Assembly (NCBI GenBank): GCA_038217425.1
Contig: JBBQPM010000145.1
Coordinates: forward strand, 1 to 17,461
Length of the DNA stretch: 17,461 bases
Source of the DNA: JAIEPT01 sp038217425
GTDB lineage: Bacteria; Planctomycetota; Planctomycetia; Gemmatales; Gemmataceae
Direction of reading: 5' to 3'
Position 1 is the stretch's first letter. Each line of letters starts with the position of its first letter. Below are positions 6,115 to 13,579 of the stretch, one piece after another. The notes beneath the pieces were generated by a model. The model saw only the letters and a list, made by a program, of their open reading frames with translations. It did no database searches and was not told the origin of the DNA. The position numbers and the translations under genes were made by a program.

Positions 6115-7812
6115 ATGGAAATGGAAAAGCTGGTGTCGCTCTGCAAACGGCGGGGCTTCCTCTTTCAATCGAGCGAAATCTACGGCGGTCTCAACGGTTT
6201 CTGGGATTACGGGCCCCTGGGCGTCGAACTCAAACGCAACGTCAAGGAGACGTGGTGGCGCGAGATGGTCACCGCCCACGACGACATCGCCGTCCTCAGC
6301 GGGGCGCCGACGCCCTACGAAATGGTCGGCCTCGATTCGACCATCATCATGCATCCGCAGATCTGGAAGGTTTCCGGCCATTACGATCTCTTCCACGATT
6401 GGATGCAGACCTGTCGTCAATGCAAAAGACTCGTGCGTGCGGATCATGTTTGGGACATGTTGAAAGACTCAGATTGGGTCAAGTCCTTCGCGGAAACCAT
6501 GGAAGCGACGGCATGGGAGGATCTACTTAAGTTCAACGGCGTGCGCACGCTCCAGTGGTCGCAAAAAAAAGGGAAAAAGCTCGCTCCCGGCCTGGCAGCG
6601 GTCAGAAACACTGAGGTTACGCTCTCTTGGCTCGCTGAGGATTTGCAAAATAATCCTGACCTCCGGCTCGATCTGCCGACGCTCCTGAGGTATCTCGCCA
6701 CCGAGCAGAAAGGTCAGACAGGCTTGCAAACGCCCTGTCCGCACTGCGGAGGCGACTTGACCGAGTCGCGCGAATTCAACCTCATGTTTGAAACCCACAC
6801 GGGGGCCATTCGGACCGACGAGAGCCGCACGTTCCTCCGGCCCGAGACGGCGCAGGGCATCTTCGTCAACTTCAAGAACGTCGTCGATAGTTCGCGCGTC
6901 AAGGTGCCGTTCGGCATCGCGCAGATGGGCAAGAGCTTCCGCAACGAGATCACGCCGAGGAATTTCACGTTCCGCTCGCGCGAGTTCGAGCAGATGGAGA
7001 TCGAGTTCTTCTGCAACCCCAAGTCGTCGCCGGAGTGGTATCAATATTGGCGGGCTCGCCGCTACCAGTGGTATCTCGACCTGGGTCTCTCGAAGGACCG
7101 GCTGCGGCTGCGCGAACACGACGCGGCCGAGGTCGCCCATTATTCGTGCGGCACGGCCGACATCGAGTACGCGTTTCCGTTTCTGCCCGCAGGCGAGTTC
7201 GGCGAACTCGAGGGGATCGCCCATCGCGCCGACTTCGATCTGCGCAGCCACATGGAGGGGAAGCTCGTCAAGCAGGACGGGAAGCTCGTGGTCGAGTTGG
7301 GCGCCGACGGCAAGCCGAAGTACAAGGGGAGCGGCAAGGATATGTCGTACTTCGAGGAGTCGACGCGCGAGAAGTATATTCCGCACGTGATCGAGCCGTC
7401 CGCCGGCGCCGACCGGGCGACGCTGGCGTTCCTGTGCGAGGCGTATTCCGAGGAGAAGGCGCCCGACGCCAACGGCAAGATGGAGGAGCGGATCGTGCTC
7501 CGCTTCAACCCCAAGCTGGCGCCGATCAAGGCGGCGATCTTGCCGCTGGTCAACAAGGACGGCATGCCCGAGGCGGCGGCGAAGATCTATCGCGCGCTGA
7601 AGCCGCACTTCAACGTCTACTTCGACGACAAGGGCGCCGTCGGCCGGCGCTATCGCCGGCAGGACGAGGCGGGCACGCCGTTCTGTTTGACGGTCGACGG
7701 GCAGACGGCACAGGACCAGACGGTGACAATCCGCGACCGCGACACGCTCAAGCAGGAACGCATCGCCGTGGCGGACGTGGTGAGCGAGATCCGCGGACGC
7801 ATCAACGGGTGA
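6115..7812 (+). CDS. glyQS: Glycyl-tRNA synthetase, single-chain (alpha2) type
   Basis: A 565-residue class II synthetase of the archaeal/eukaryal-like dimeric type, which charges tRNA-Gly with glycine. It begins LVSLCKRRGFLFQSSEIYGG followed by GFWDYGPLGVELKRN, as in Thermus GlyRS. A zinc-site pair is visible as Cys100/Cys103 (CRQC) and Cys208/Cys211 (CPHC). RPETAQG (242-248), motif 2 FRNEITPRNF...REFEQMEIEFF (275-299) and motif 3 EPSAGADR (427-434) follow. The last 100 residues are the HGTP anticodon-binding domain. The segment between the two zinc half-sites (residues about 112-207, bases 6448-6735) is poorly conserved, more AT-rich than its surroundings, and holds an A8 run (6563-6570). 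The ATG at 6115 is chosen for GGGAG 6 nt upstream; the frame is open further upstream only through repeat C. Confidence 0.97.
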   Translation: MEMEKLVSLCKRRGFLFQSSEIYGGLNGFWDYGPLGVELKRNVKETWWREMVTAHDDIAVLSGAPTPYEMVGLDSTIIMHPQIWKVSGHYDLFHDWMQTCRQCKRLVRADHVWDMLKDSDWVKSFAETMEATAWEDLLKFNGVRTLQWSQKKGKKLAPGLAAVRNTEVTLSWLAEDLQNNPDLRLDLPTLLRYLATEQKGQTGLQTPCPHCGGDLTESREFNLMFETHTGAIRTDESRTFLRPETAQGIFVNFKNVVDSSRVKVPFGIAQMGKSFRNEITPRNFTFRSREFEQMEIEFFCNPKSSPEWYQYWRARRYQWYLDLGLSKDRLRLREHDAAEVAHYSCGTADIEYAFPFLPAGEFGELEGIAHRADFDLRSHMEGKLVKQDGKLVVELGADGKPKYKGSGKDMSYFEESTREKYIPHVIEPSAGADRATLAFLCEAYSEEKAPDANGKMEERIVLRFNPKLAPIKAAILPLVNKDGMPEAAAKIYRALKPHFNVYFDDKGAVGRRYRRQDEAGTPFCLTVDGQTAQDQTVTIRDRDTLKQERIAVADVVSEIRGRING

Positions 7813-7816
7813 TCCC

Positions 7817-7874
7817 GTAGGGCAAGCGGCCTCGCTTGCCTGCTGCGAATGGCACGCGAGGCCGCTTCCCTTAC
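7817..7874. repeat. REPIN-like inverted repeat D with GTAG foot (24-nt arms)
   Basis: Arms 7817-7840 and 7851-7874 are reverse complements with 3 mismatches in 24, loop 10 nt. The left arm starts GTAG and then folds perfectly as GGCAAGCG-GCCT-CGCTTGCC; the right arm ends TTAC (GTAA on the other strand) and is a poorer hairpin. A GTAG tetranucleotide at the hairpin foot is the hallmark of RAYT-associated REP sequences. It begins 4 nt after the glycyl-tRNA synthetase stop and ends 19 nt before the RNase H start. Confidence 0.75.
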
Positions 7875-7893
7875 GAACGACGAGATAAATACG

Positions 7894-8484
7894 ATGACCG
7901 ACCTGTTCACCATCCACACCGACGGCGGCTCGCGCGGCAATCCGGGCCCTTCCGCGTACGGCTACGTCATCGATCGCCCCGGCGAGGACACCCTCTACGA
8001 AAGCGCCTTCCTCGGCACCTCCACCAATAACATCGCCGAGTACACCGCCGTCCTCAAGGCCCTCGAGCATGCCCACGAACTCGGCGCCAAGCACGTCCTC
8101 CTGCTTTCCGACAGCGAACTCATGGTCAAGCAAATGAAGGGGGTCTATCAGGTCCGCAATGCGAACCTCCTGCCGATCTATCAGGCGGTCAAGGCGGTCG
8201 CGTCAAAGATCAAGAAGGTCGAGTTTCGGCATATCCCGCGGGCCGAGAACGCGGAGGCGGACCGCCTGTGCAACGAAACCATGGACGACCACAAGAACGG
8301 TTACGACAAGTTGCCGCGGGACTATCAGCTGCCGCCGGAGATAAGGGCGAAACCCGCGCCCGCCAAGCCGTCGGCGGACGAACAGGCCGTCGCGCTGCTG
8401 CACGAGGTGCGGGCCGCTTGGTCGCAAGGGAAGTCGGCGCCGGAGCCGGCGGACGTGTGGAAGCGGTTGCAAGCGCTCCGTTAA
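7894..8484 (+). CDS. rnhA: Ribonuclease HI-family protein with C-terminal extension
   Basis: A 196-residue RNase HI-fold enzyme of the shorter, archaeal/YpdQ-like subgroup. The opening FTIHTDGGSRGNPGPSAYGY carries Asp10, NNIAEYTAVL carries Glu49, LLLSDSELMVKQ carries Asp73 and RAENAEADRLCN carries Asp123: the complete DEDD metal-binding set. The basic protrusion of E. coli RNase HI is absent. It should cleave the RNA strand of RNA/DNA hybrids in the cytoplasm. Residues about 145-196 are an added tail rich in Ala/Pro and then helical, with no motif I recognise. The ATG at 7894 fits the family N-terminus; no strong ribosome-binding site precedes it, so the alternative ATG at 7849 cannot be fully excluded. 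Its TAA shares TTAA with the stop of the opposing DUF1570 gene. Confidence 0.9.
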   Translation: MTDLFTIHTDGGSRGNPGPSAYGYVIDRPGEDTLYESAFLGTSTNNIAEYTAVLKALEHAHELGAKHVLLLSDSELMVKQMKGVYQVRNANLLPIYQAVKAVASKIKKVEFRHIPRAENAEADRLCNETMDDHKNGYDKLPRDYQLPPEIRAKPAPAKPSADEQAVALLHEVRAAWSQGKSAPEPADVWKRLQALR

Positions 8485-9932
8485 CGCAACTGACCAGGCG
8501 GATGTTCCTTGATCATCCGCTGGATATACGCGACGTGCCGCTGTTGCAGCGATTCGAGGCTGCCGAACGCTTCCTGGAAATCGCCGAGCCGATGTTCCGA
8601 CGTTTTGCGCGTCGCCGTCCCTTTGAGGTAGCTGCGGAGCTGCTGCGGGTTTTCGCGGAAGAGCATGTGGAATAATGCCCAGCTCTGGGCGTATCCTGAA
8701 ATCACGCGGGACGTGTTGCGCCAGTCGTCGTTTCGCACCAGATCAATGAGCGGAATGTGTTTACCCCGGGCATGCATCAGGTCGCGGATGCGCATCGGGT
8801 TGGGGCCGCCGAGGGAGGTCCAGTCGCCTTGATCGGTCGCCTCGCAATAGGTCGCCATCCCTTCGACGACCCAGCACGCCGCATCGCCGTCGTGCTGCAA
8901 CAGTCCGCAGTTGAAGGCGATGAGATGGGCGCATTCGTGCATGGTCGTGGAGAGGTTGAGGTCGTTGGAAATGTCGTTGAACTTGCGCACAGTGGTCTCG
9001 ACGTACGCCCACTTTTGCACGACGTCGTTGATGCGCATCCCCTGGCTGAGCGCGTTCTTTTTGGACGCGGCAATGGCGCGGTTTTCCTTCAGATCGTAGA
9101 GCACCAGGCGATTGGTGGGCGTGTGGTAAACGCCGGCGATGCCCGCGGGCATAATTTGGCCAAAGTAGGCATCGAAACCGTTATGGTCCTCGAAGATCGC
9201 GAGCATGAGCCGTTGCGTCGGCGGCGTGACCGTGAATCCCTGCTTCTGAAAATGGCTCACGAAATGATCGTAAAAGATCTCGCAATTCTGGAGCCGCTCC
9301 TTGGTGAAGTCTTCGCTGGCGTTGCTGATGGCGACGTACCGCTTGCTGTCGAAGCGGGCGAACGGGCTGAGGTTGCGTTTTTTCCGCAGCTCGAGCATGA
9401 AACGGGTGAAGTCGGCGTCGAGGTTGGGTTCGAGAGGCGCGCTGGCATGGATGCGAAAGTCGCCGGCGAAGACGTAATGCCCGGGCCGATTGTCGTTGTC
9501 GATCAGGACGATCTGCGCGGTCTGTCCGGCGAGCGCGGTCACGTCCCAGGAATATTCGCGAGGCTTGCCGATCCACGAAGATAGCAGCTGCGGCGCCTCG
9601 CGCCAGCCGGTCGAGGTTTTCACGCGACGCGCCAGCGGCACGTTGTTTTTACTCGCCAGGACGACTTCCAGACGTTGATCGGGATCCCCTTGTTCCGTTT
9701 TGGCGTAGGCTCGGAAGGTGATCCGGATCGCCTGGTTCGGAATCGCGAAGAGGTAGCGGACCATCCCCTTGCGCTGGACCGCGACGGCATCGTGGCTCCA
9801 GGCGCCGACGTCGGCGTTGGTATACGCGAAGCCCTGGCCGTCCCATTTTTCGAGCGATTTCTTGCTGAAATCGAGATTGGATTGGCCTAAACTCAGACTG
9901 AGCAGGGCCATGGCGGCGAGGGAAAGGTTCAC
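8481..9932 (-). CDS. Secreted DUF1570-type protein with gluzincin-like HExxH motif
   Basis: A 483-residue protein with an N-terminal signal peptide (MNLSLAAMALLSLSLGQS). Residues about 30-165 look like an all-beta domain, possibly a jelly-roll binding module. The C-terminal half matches the planctomycete DUF1570 family: TTMHECAHLIAFNCGL contains His332-Glu333-x-x-His336, and ACWVVEGMATYCE supplies Glu357 21 residues after the second His, the layout of peptidase clan MA zinc enzymes. It is therefore a likely extracytoplasmic zinc peptidase; the substrate is unknown. The start is GTG at 9932, supported by GGGAG 7 nt upstream and by the signal peptide beginning there. It is divergent from the NfeD operon and convergent with the RNase H gene; the two stop codons overlap within TTAA (8481-8484). 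Confidence 0.86.
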   Translation of the reverse strand: MNLSLAAMALLSLSLGQSNLDFSKKSLEKWDGQGFAYTNADVGAWSHDAVAVQRKGMVRYLFAIPNQAIRITFRAYAKTEQGDPDQRLEVVLASKNNVPLARRVKTSTGWREAPQLLSSWIGKPREYSWDVTALAGQTAQIVLIDNDNRPGHYVFAGDFRIHASAPLEPNLDADFTRFMLELRKKRNLSPFARFDSKRYVAISNASEDFTKERLQNCEIFYDHFVSHFQKQGFTVTPPTQRLMLAIFEDHNGFDAYFGQIMPAGIAGVYHTPTNRLVLYDLKENRAIAASKKNALSQGMRINDVVQKWAYVETTVRKFNDISNDLNLSTTMHECAHLIAFNCGLLQHDGDAACWVVEGMATYCEATDQGDWTSLGGPNPMRIRDLMHARGKHIPLIDLVRNDDWRNTSRVISGYAQSWALFHMLFRENPQQLRSYLKGTATRKTSEHRLGDFQEAFGSLESLQQRHVAYIQRMIKEHPPGQLR

Positions 9933-9975
9933 GGGCTGGCTCCCGGAAAGCGACGTGGAAGTCTTTTCACTCCCA

Positions 9976-10005
9976 AGTATGGGATATTTTTTCGCCGCGG
10001 TCCAA
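9976..10005 (-). promoter_or_regulatory. Candidate promoter of the DUF1570 gene
   Basis: On the minus strand TTGGAC (10005-10000) and CATACT (9981-9976) are spaced by 18 nt, each matching 4 of 6 sigma-70 consensus bases. The -10 lies 43 nt before the GTG start. In the same gap TACAAT occurs on the plus strand at 10063-10068, only 10 nt before the NfeD ATG, without a -35. Confidence 0.35.
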
Positions 10006-10078
10006 TTTTCCGCCCGGAAACGCGAATGGTTGAATAGAGGGGGGCGTTCGCATCCTTCAACCTACAATAAGATACGAC

Positions 10079-11440
10079 ATGAACTTTAAGCGCATTACCC
10101 TTGGACTCCTTCTGCTGGCGCCGGCGGCAATCTTTGCCCAGGAGGCGAAGCCGCTCGCTTACCATCTCGACGTCCGCGGTCCGCTCGATCGCGCCAAGGC
10201 CGAATCGCTACGCCGTCGGCTCAACGCTGCATTGCGCGCGAGCGCGGACCTGATCATCTTCCATCTCGATTCGCCTCAGGGCGAGATCGCGCCGGCACGT
10301 GAGATTACCGAGGAAGTTCGGCAGTTGCGCGAGCGCCAGGTCAAGACCTACGCCATCGTCCCCGCGAACGTGGCGCTGGGCTCGGCGACGTTCGTCGCCC
10401 TCTCTTGCGACAAGATTTACCTGGGCGAAAACGCCGGACTCGCCGACTTCGCCTATCTCTCCGCCGACGAACGCAAGGCGCTGGCCCCGGCGCTGCTGGA
10501 TCTCGTGCGCCAGCGCGAGATCCCCGACGGGCTGTTCGAAGCAGCACTGGATCACACGACCGGAGTTTACGAAGCGGTCGACGGAGGCCGGACACGCTAT
10601 TACACCAAACGGCAAACCCAGGAGAAGAACGTCGGGGGCATGGTGCACGACAATCCGAAGAAGGTTCCCGCCGACTGGGCCAAGGCAGAAGGGTGGGCGC
10701 TCAAGGGGGATGTCGCCAGCCTCGATCCGATCTACGAAAGTCATCAAGTGCGCTTCAGCCGCGACGATTGGCTCGACCAGTTGGCCGAGTTCTTTCGCCA
10801 ACCCTGGGTGAATTTTCTCCTCGTCGCGTTCGGCGTGCTCGGGTTGTTCCTGGAACTCAAACTCGCCGGCACCGCGGTTCCGGGCGTGCTCGGCGTCTTT
10901 TGTTTCGTCCTCTTCTTCTGGTCGTACTCGTTCGTCGGGCAATTCCCGGTGCTGGCGGCGTTCCTCTTCGTCCTCGGACTGGCGCTGATCGTGATCGAGG
11001 TGCTGGTCATTCCCGGCTTCGCCTTTACGGGCATCGCCGGCCTGATTCTTGTGCTCGGCAGCCTGGTGCTGGTGACGCTTGAAAAGATGCCGACCACGAC
11101 CGGCGACTGGGCGGAACTCGGCGCCCGCCTGGCCATGCTGACCGGGAGTCTGATCGCGGCGGGAGTCGCGTCGGCGGTGGTGATTCACTTCCTGCCGCAC
11201 ATTCCGCTCGCCAATCGTCTCGTGCTGGAGCCTCCCGCAGATCCCGAAATCACGAGGCCGCGGTATGCGCATCTTCTGGGAGCGATCGGCGTGACGCTCA
11301 CCACGTGCCGGCCGGGGGGCAAGGCGCAGTTCGGCAGCGATTTCCTCGACGTCATCGCCGAGGGGGAGTTCATCCGTGAGGGACGCGAGATCCGCGTCAT
11401 CGAAGTCGAAGGCTACCGCATCGTGATCAAGGAACTTTAA
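10079..11440 (+). CDS. Long NfeD-family membrane protein (NfeD1b type) with ClpP-like domain
   Basis: A 453-residue protein. Residues 1-20 are a signal peptide ending IFA. Residues about 25-220 form a ClpP/SppA-like domain, with IIFHLDSPQGEIAPAREI and VALGSATFVALSCDKIY; Ser102 sits where the family nucleophile lies. The catalytic lysine found about 40 residues later in archaeal NfeD (Lys138 of PH1510) is not apparent: the aligned helix reads LLDLVRQREIP. Five hydrophobic segments follow at about 240-262, 265-285, 290-310, 311-330 and 350-372, and residues 388-453 are the C-terminal NfeD OB-fold (GAIGVTLTTCRPGGKAQFG). Family members partner SPFH/flotillin proteins in membrane microdomains. No clear ribosome site precedes the ATG. 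Its stop overlaps the next start as TAATG, so the two are coupled. Confidence 0.87.
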   Translation: MNFKRITLGLLLLAPAAIFAQEAKPLAYHLDVRGPLDRAKAESLRRRLNAALRASADLIIFHLDSPQGEIAPAREITEEVRQLRERQVKTYAIVPANVALGSATFVALSCDKIYLGENAGLADFAYLSADERKALAPALLDLVRQREIPDGLFEAALDHTTGVYEAVDGGRTRYYTKRQTQEKNVGGMVHDNPKKVPADWAKAEGWALKGDVASLDPIYESHQVRFSRDDWLDQLAEFFRQPWVNFLLVAFGVLGLFLELKLAGTAVPGVLGVFCFVLFFWSYSFVGQFPVLAAFLFVLGLALIVIEVLVIPGFAFTGIAGLILVLGSLVLVTLEKMPTTTGDWAELGARLAMLTGSLIAAGVASAVVIHFLPHIPLANRLVLEPPADPEITRPRYAHLLGAIGVTLTTCRPGGKAQFGSDFLDVIAEGEFIREGREIRVIEVEGYRIVIKEL

Positions 11441-11943
11441 TGGAAAACCTGCTGTGGGCGCTGCTCCTGATCGTGCTCGGCCTGATTCTCATGGTCGTCG
11501 AGTTGGTTCTCTTTTCGGGCGGGATCCTGTTCGTCGCCTCGATCGGCTGCCTGGTCGCCGGCGCCGCGATGACGTTCACGGCGGGGCCGATGGTCGGGCT
11601 GCTCTCGCTCGTCGGCTTGATGGTGGCGATTTATCTGCTCGTGACGGGCATCTTCCAGCTGGGGCCGCGGACGGCATGGGGCAGACGCATCTTCCTGGAC
11701 GACGAACCAGGCGAGACGCTGGCGCAATCGCCGGCGGCACGCGAACTCGAGAAGCTGCGCGGCTCCCTGGGCCGAACCGTGACGCGGCTGCTCCCCGCCG
11801 GCATCGCCGAGTTCGAGGGGAAGCGCGTCGACGTCATCAGCGAAGGACTCATGATCGAGGAAGGAACCTGGGTGCAGTGCATCGACGTCCGCGAAGGCCG
11901 GGTGATCGTCCGGCCGATGCCCGGGGTGACGTCGGGGGAATAG
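11440..11943 (+). CDS. Short NfeD-family protein
   Basis: A 167-residue protein with no protease domain. Three hydrophobic segments occupy residues about 3-24, 27-48 and 50-72. A cytoplasmic stretch follows, and then an OB-fold at about 105-160 (LGRTVTRLLPAGIAEFEGKR followed by VDVISEG), the NfeD C-terminal domain. This size and order match the short NfeD class that pairs with flotillins (for example YuaF with FloT in Bacillus). The A of its ATG is the last base of the upstream TAA, so translation is coupled to the long NfeD. The floA gene follows after 152 nt. I infer that the two NfeD proteins and FloA act as one membrane complex. Confidence 0.86.
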   Translation: MENLLWALLLIVLGLILMVVELVLFSGGILFVASIGCLVAGAAMTFTAGPMVGLLSLVGLMVAIYLLVTGIFQLGPRTAWGRRIFLDDEPGETLAQSPAARELEKLRGSLGRTVTRLLPAGIAEFEGKRVDVISEGLMIEEGTWVQCIDVREGRVIVRPMPGVTSGE

Positions 11944-11945
11944 GA

Positions 11946-12032
11946 AAAAGATTAACACAGAGGCAGAGAGCAAGAAGCGAGGAGAGTCCGAGTCCTTTCG
12001 TTTTCCCCTCTGTGCTCTCTGTGGTTAGTCTT
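11946..12032. repeat. ACAGAG-type inverted repeat between short NfeD and floA
   Basis: An imperfect inverted repeat: 11946-11971 (AAAAGATTAACACAGAGGCA...) against 12007-12032 (...CTCTCTGTGGTTAGTCTT). The arms align with several mismatches and small gaps. Unlike the other palindromes here, the arms are not themselves hairpins; they are purine-rich on one side and pyrimidine-rich on the other. GGTTAGTCTT of the right arm recurs directly at 12051-12060. It sits inside the NfeD-floA operon and may lower or separate floA expression. Confidence 0.55.
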
Positions 12033-12095
12033 CCCATTCAGAACGAAATCGGTTAGTCTTTCGCATTTACAACAAAACACGTACGGGAGAAGTGC

Positions 12096-13136
12096 ATGCA
12101 AGCTTTGTTCGAAAACAACATGGTCCTCATGATCGTCCTGATCGTCGTGCTGATTGCGGTCGTCGCATTCGCGGCCGTCTTCATCAGCTTCCTCAATCTG
12201 TGGATCCAGTGCTACCTGACGAAATCCAAGATCGGTTTGCCGGAACTCGTCGGCATGAAGCTGCGCAACGTCGATTATCCGATGATCGTCGCGCAGAAGA
12301 TCGCCCTCGTGCAGGCCGGCGTACCGATCACCACGCAGGAACTCGAATCGCACTACCTTTCCAATGGCCGAGTCGACCGCACCGCCAAGGCGGTCATCGC
12401 CGCGCACAAGGCGGGTATCGAACTGCCGTGGCGCATCGCGTCGGCCATCGATCTTGCGGGCCGCGACGTGCTCGAAGCGGTGCTCACCAGCGTCAATCCC
12501 AAAGTGATCGACTGCCCCGATCCGACCAAGGGCCGAACCACGCTCGACGGCATCTGCAAGAACGGCATTCAGCTCAAGGCGCGCGCCCGGGTCACCGTGC
12601 GAACCAAGCTCGATCGGTTAGTTGGCGGGGCCACCGAAGAGACGATCATGGCCCGCGTCGGCGAAGGCATCGTCCGCGCCATCGGCACGGCCGACCATCA
12701 CACCGACGTGCTCGCCAATCCGAATCTCATCTCGCAATCGGTGCTGAAGGCCGGGCTCGATTCGCAGACGGCGTTCGAGATCGTCTCGATCGACATCGCC
12801 GAAATCGACGTGGGCGAGAACGTCGGCGCCCAGCTGCAGGCCAACCAGGCGGGCGCCGACTTGCGCGTCGCCCAGGCCAAGGCCGAAGAGCGCCGCGCCG
12901 CCGCCGTCGCCACGGAGCAGGAAATGAAGGCGCGCGTCGAGGAGAATCGCGCGCTGATGATCCTGGCTGAAGCACAGATTCCGCAGGCGATCGCCGAGGC
13001 GTTCCGCGGCGGCAGGCTCGGCGTGCTCGACTTCTACAACCTCAAGAACCTCCAGGCCGACACCGACATGCGCGGCGCCATCGCCGGCATGGGCGCAACC
13101 CAGAAGCAGTCGATCATCAACGAAAATCGCCCGTAA
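12096..13136 (+). CDS. floA: Flotillin-like protein FloA
   Basis: A 346-residue FloA (YqfA/UPF0365 family), close to the 331 residues of the Bacillus protein. Residues about 8-34 are the single N-terminal membrane hairpin or helix (VLMIVLIVVLIAVVAFAAVF). The SPFH-like body follows, with IGLPELVGMKLRNVDYPMIV, ARARVTVRTKLDRLVGG and IVSIDIAEIDVGENVGAQL. A helical Ala/Glu-rich region (QAKAEERRAAAVATEQEMKA) and a conserved tail LGVLDFYNLKNLQADT complete it. FloA scaffolds functional membrane microdomains and affects membrane fluidity. GGGAG lies 7 nt before the ATG. Context is strong: two NfeD genes upstream and a one-helix proline-rich protein 12 nt downstream, comparable to Bacillus yqeZ-yqfA-yqfB. 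Confidence 0.96.
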   Translation: MQALFENNMVLMIVLIVVLIAVVAFAAVFISFLNLWIQCYLTKSKIGLPELVGMKLRNVDYPMIVAQKIALVQAGVPITTQELESHYLSNGRVDRTAKAVIAAHKAGIELPWRIASAIDLAGRDVLEAVLTSVNPKVIDCPDPTKGRTTLDGICKNGIQLKARARVTVRTKLDRLVGGATEETIMARVGEGIVRAIGTADHHTDVLANPNLISQSVLKAGLDSQTAFEIVSIDIAEIDVGENVGAQLQANQAGADLRVAQAKAEERRAAAVATEQEMKARVEENRALMILAEAQIPQAIAEAFRGGRLGVLDFYNLKNLQADTDMRGAIAGMGATQKQSIINENRP

Positions 13137-13148
13137 GAAGGAGCATGT

Positions 13149-13574
13149 ATGCAGATCGGCATCGAAGGTCTGATCACCGGCGCGATGATCGCACTCGTCG
13201 TCGGGGCGTACGCGCTCGATTACTTCCTCGCCTGGCTGCGTCGGCAGCAAGAGTCGGCGCAGACGTCGCTTTTCGTCTACCCAGAACTGCCGCCGGCGCC
13301 GCCGCAACCTCGGCCCATGCCACGGCAGCCGCGGCCCATGCCGCCGCAACCGCGGCCGCTCCTCCCGCTTCCGCCGCCCGTCAAACCAGTCGTCCTGGAG
13401 CCGGCCCCGACGCCGCTCACGACGATAAACGTCGCTCCGGTCGTCCCGCCGCCGGCGAAAAACGCGAGCCTCGCGCAGCTCTTTAAGGATCCCGGAGCGC
13501 TCGCCAACGCGTTTATCCTGCAGGAGTTACTGGCGCCTCCCCGTTCTTCGCGGCAGTCGAGAAACCGGCGATGA
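13149..13574 (+). CDS. One-helix membrane protein with proline-rich repeats, floA operon
   Basis: A 141-residue protein that I do not recognise. Residues about 8-30 form one membrane helix (GLITGAMIALVVGAYALDYF) without a cleavage site, followed by LRRQQ, which suggests a cytoplasmic C-terminus. Residues about 50-105 are proline-rich, with three near-repeats of PQPRPMP (PPQPRPMPRQPRPMPPQPRP). The end (ASLAQLFKDPGALANAFILQELLAPP) looks like a short amphipathic helix pair and then a basic tail. AAGGAG is 5 nt before the ATG, and floA ends 12 nt upstream, so it is in the operon. Its place matches that of yqfB in Bacillus, but I see no sequence relation. An accessory factor that tethers or recruits FloA is an inference from position. 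Confidence 0.68.
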   Translation: MQIGIEGLITGAMIALVVGAYALDYFLAWLRRQQESAQTSLFVYPELPPAPPQPRPMPRQPRPMPPQPRPLLPLPPPVKPVVLEPAPTPLTTINVAPVVPPPAKNASLAQLFKDPGALANAFILQELLAPPRSSRQSRNRR

Positions 13575-13579
13575 ATCGA

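Noticed and set aside
6523..8133. 536-codon open frame on the minus strand
   Set aside because: It lies wholly antisense to glycyl-tRNA synthetase and RNase H, both certain; its product is Arg/Leu/Val-rich without motifs, as expected from high-GC antisense frames.
10208..11272. 354-codon open frame on the minus strand
   Set aside because: Antisense to the long NfeD gene; the product is low-complexity Glu/Arg/His-rich and has no start signal or family resemblance.
13300..13380. Tandem DNA repeat or CRISPR-like array
   Set aside because: The repetition reflects PQPRPMP codons within one reading frame; there are no regularly spaced identical repeats with unique spacers.
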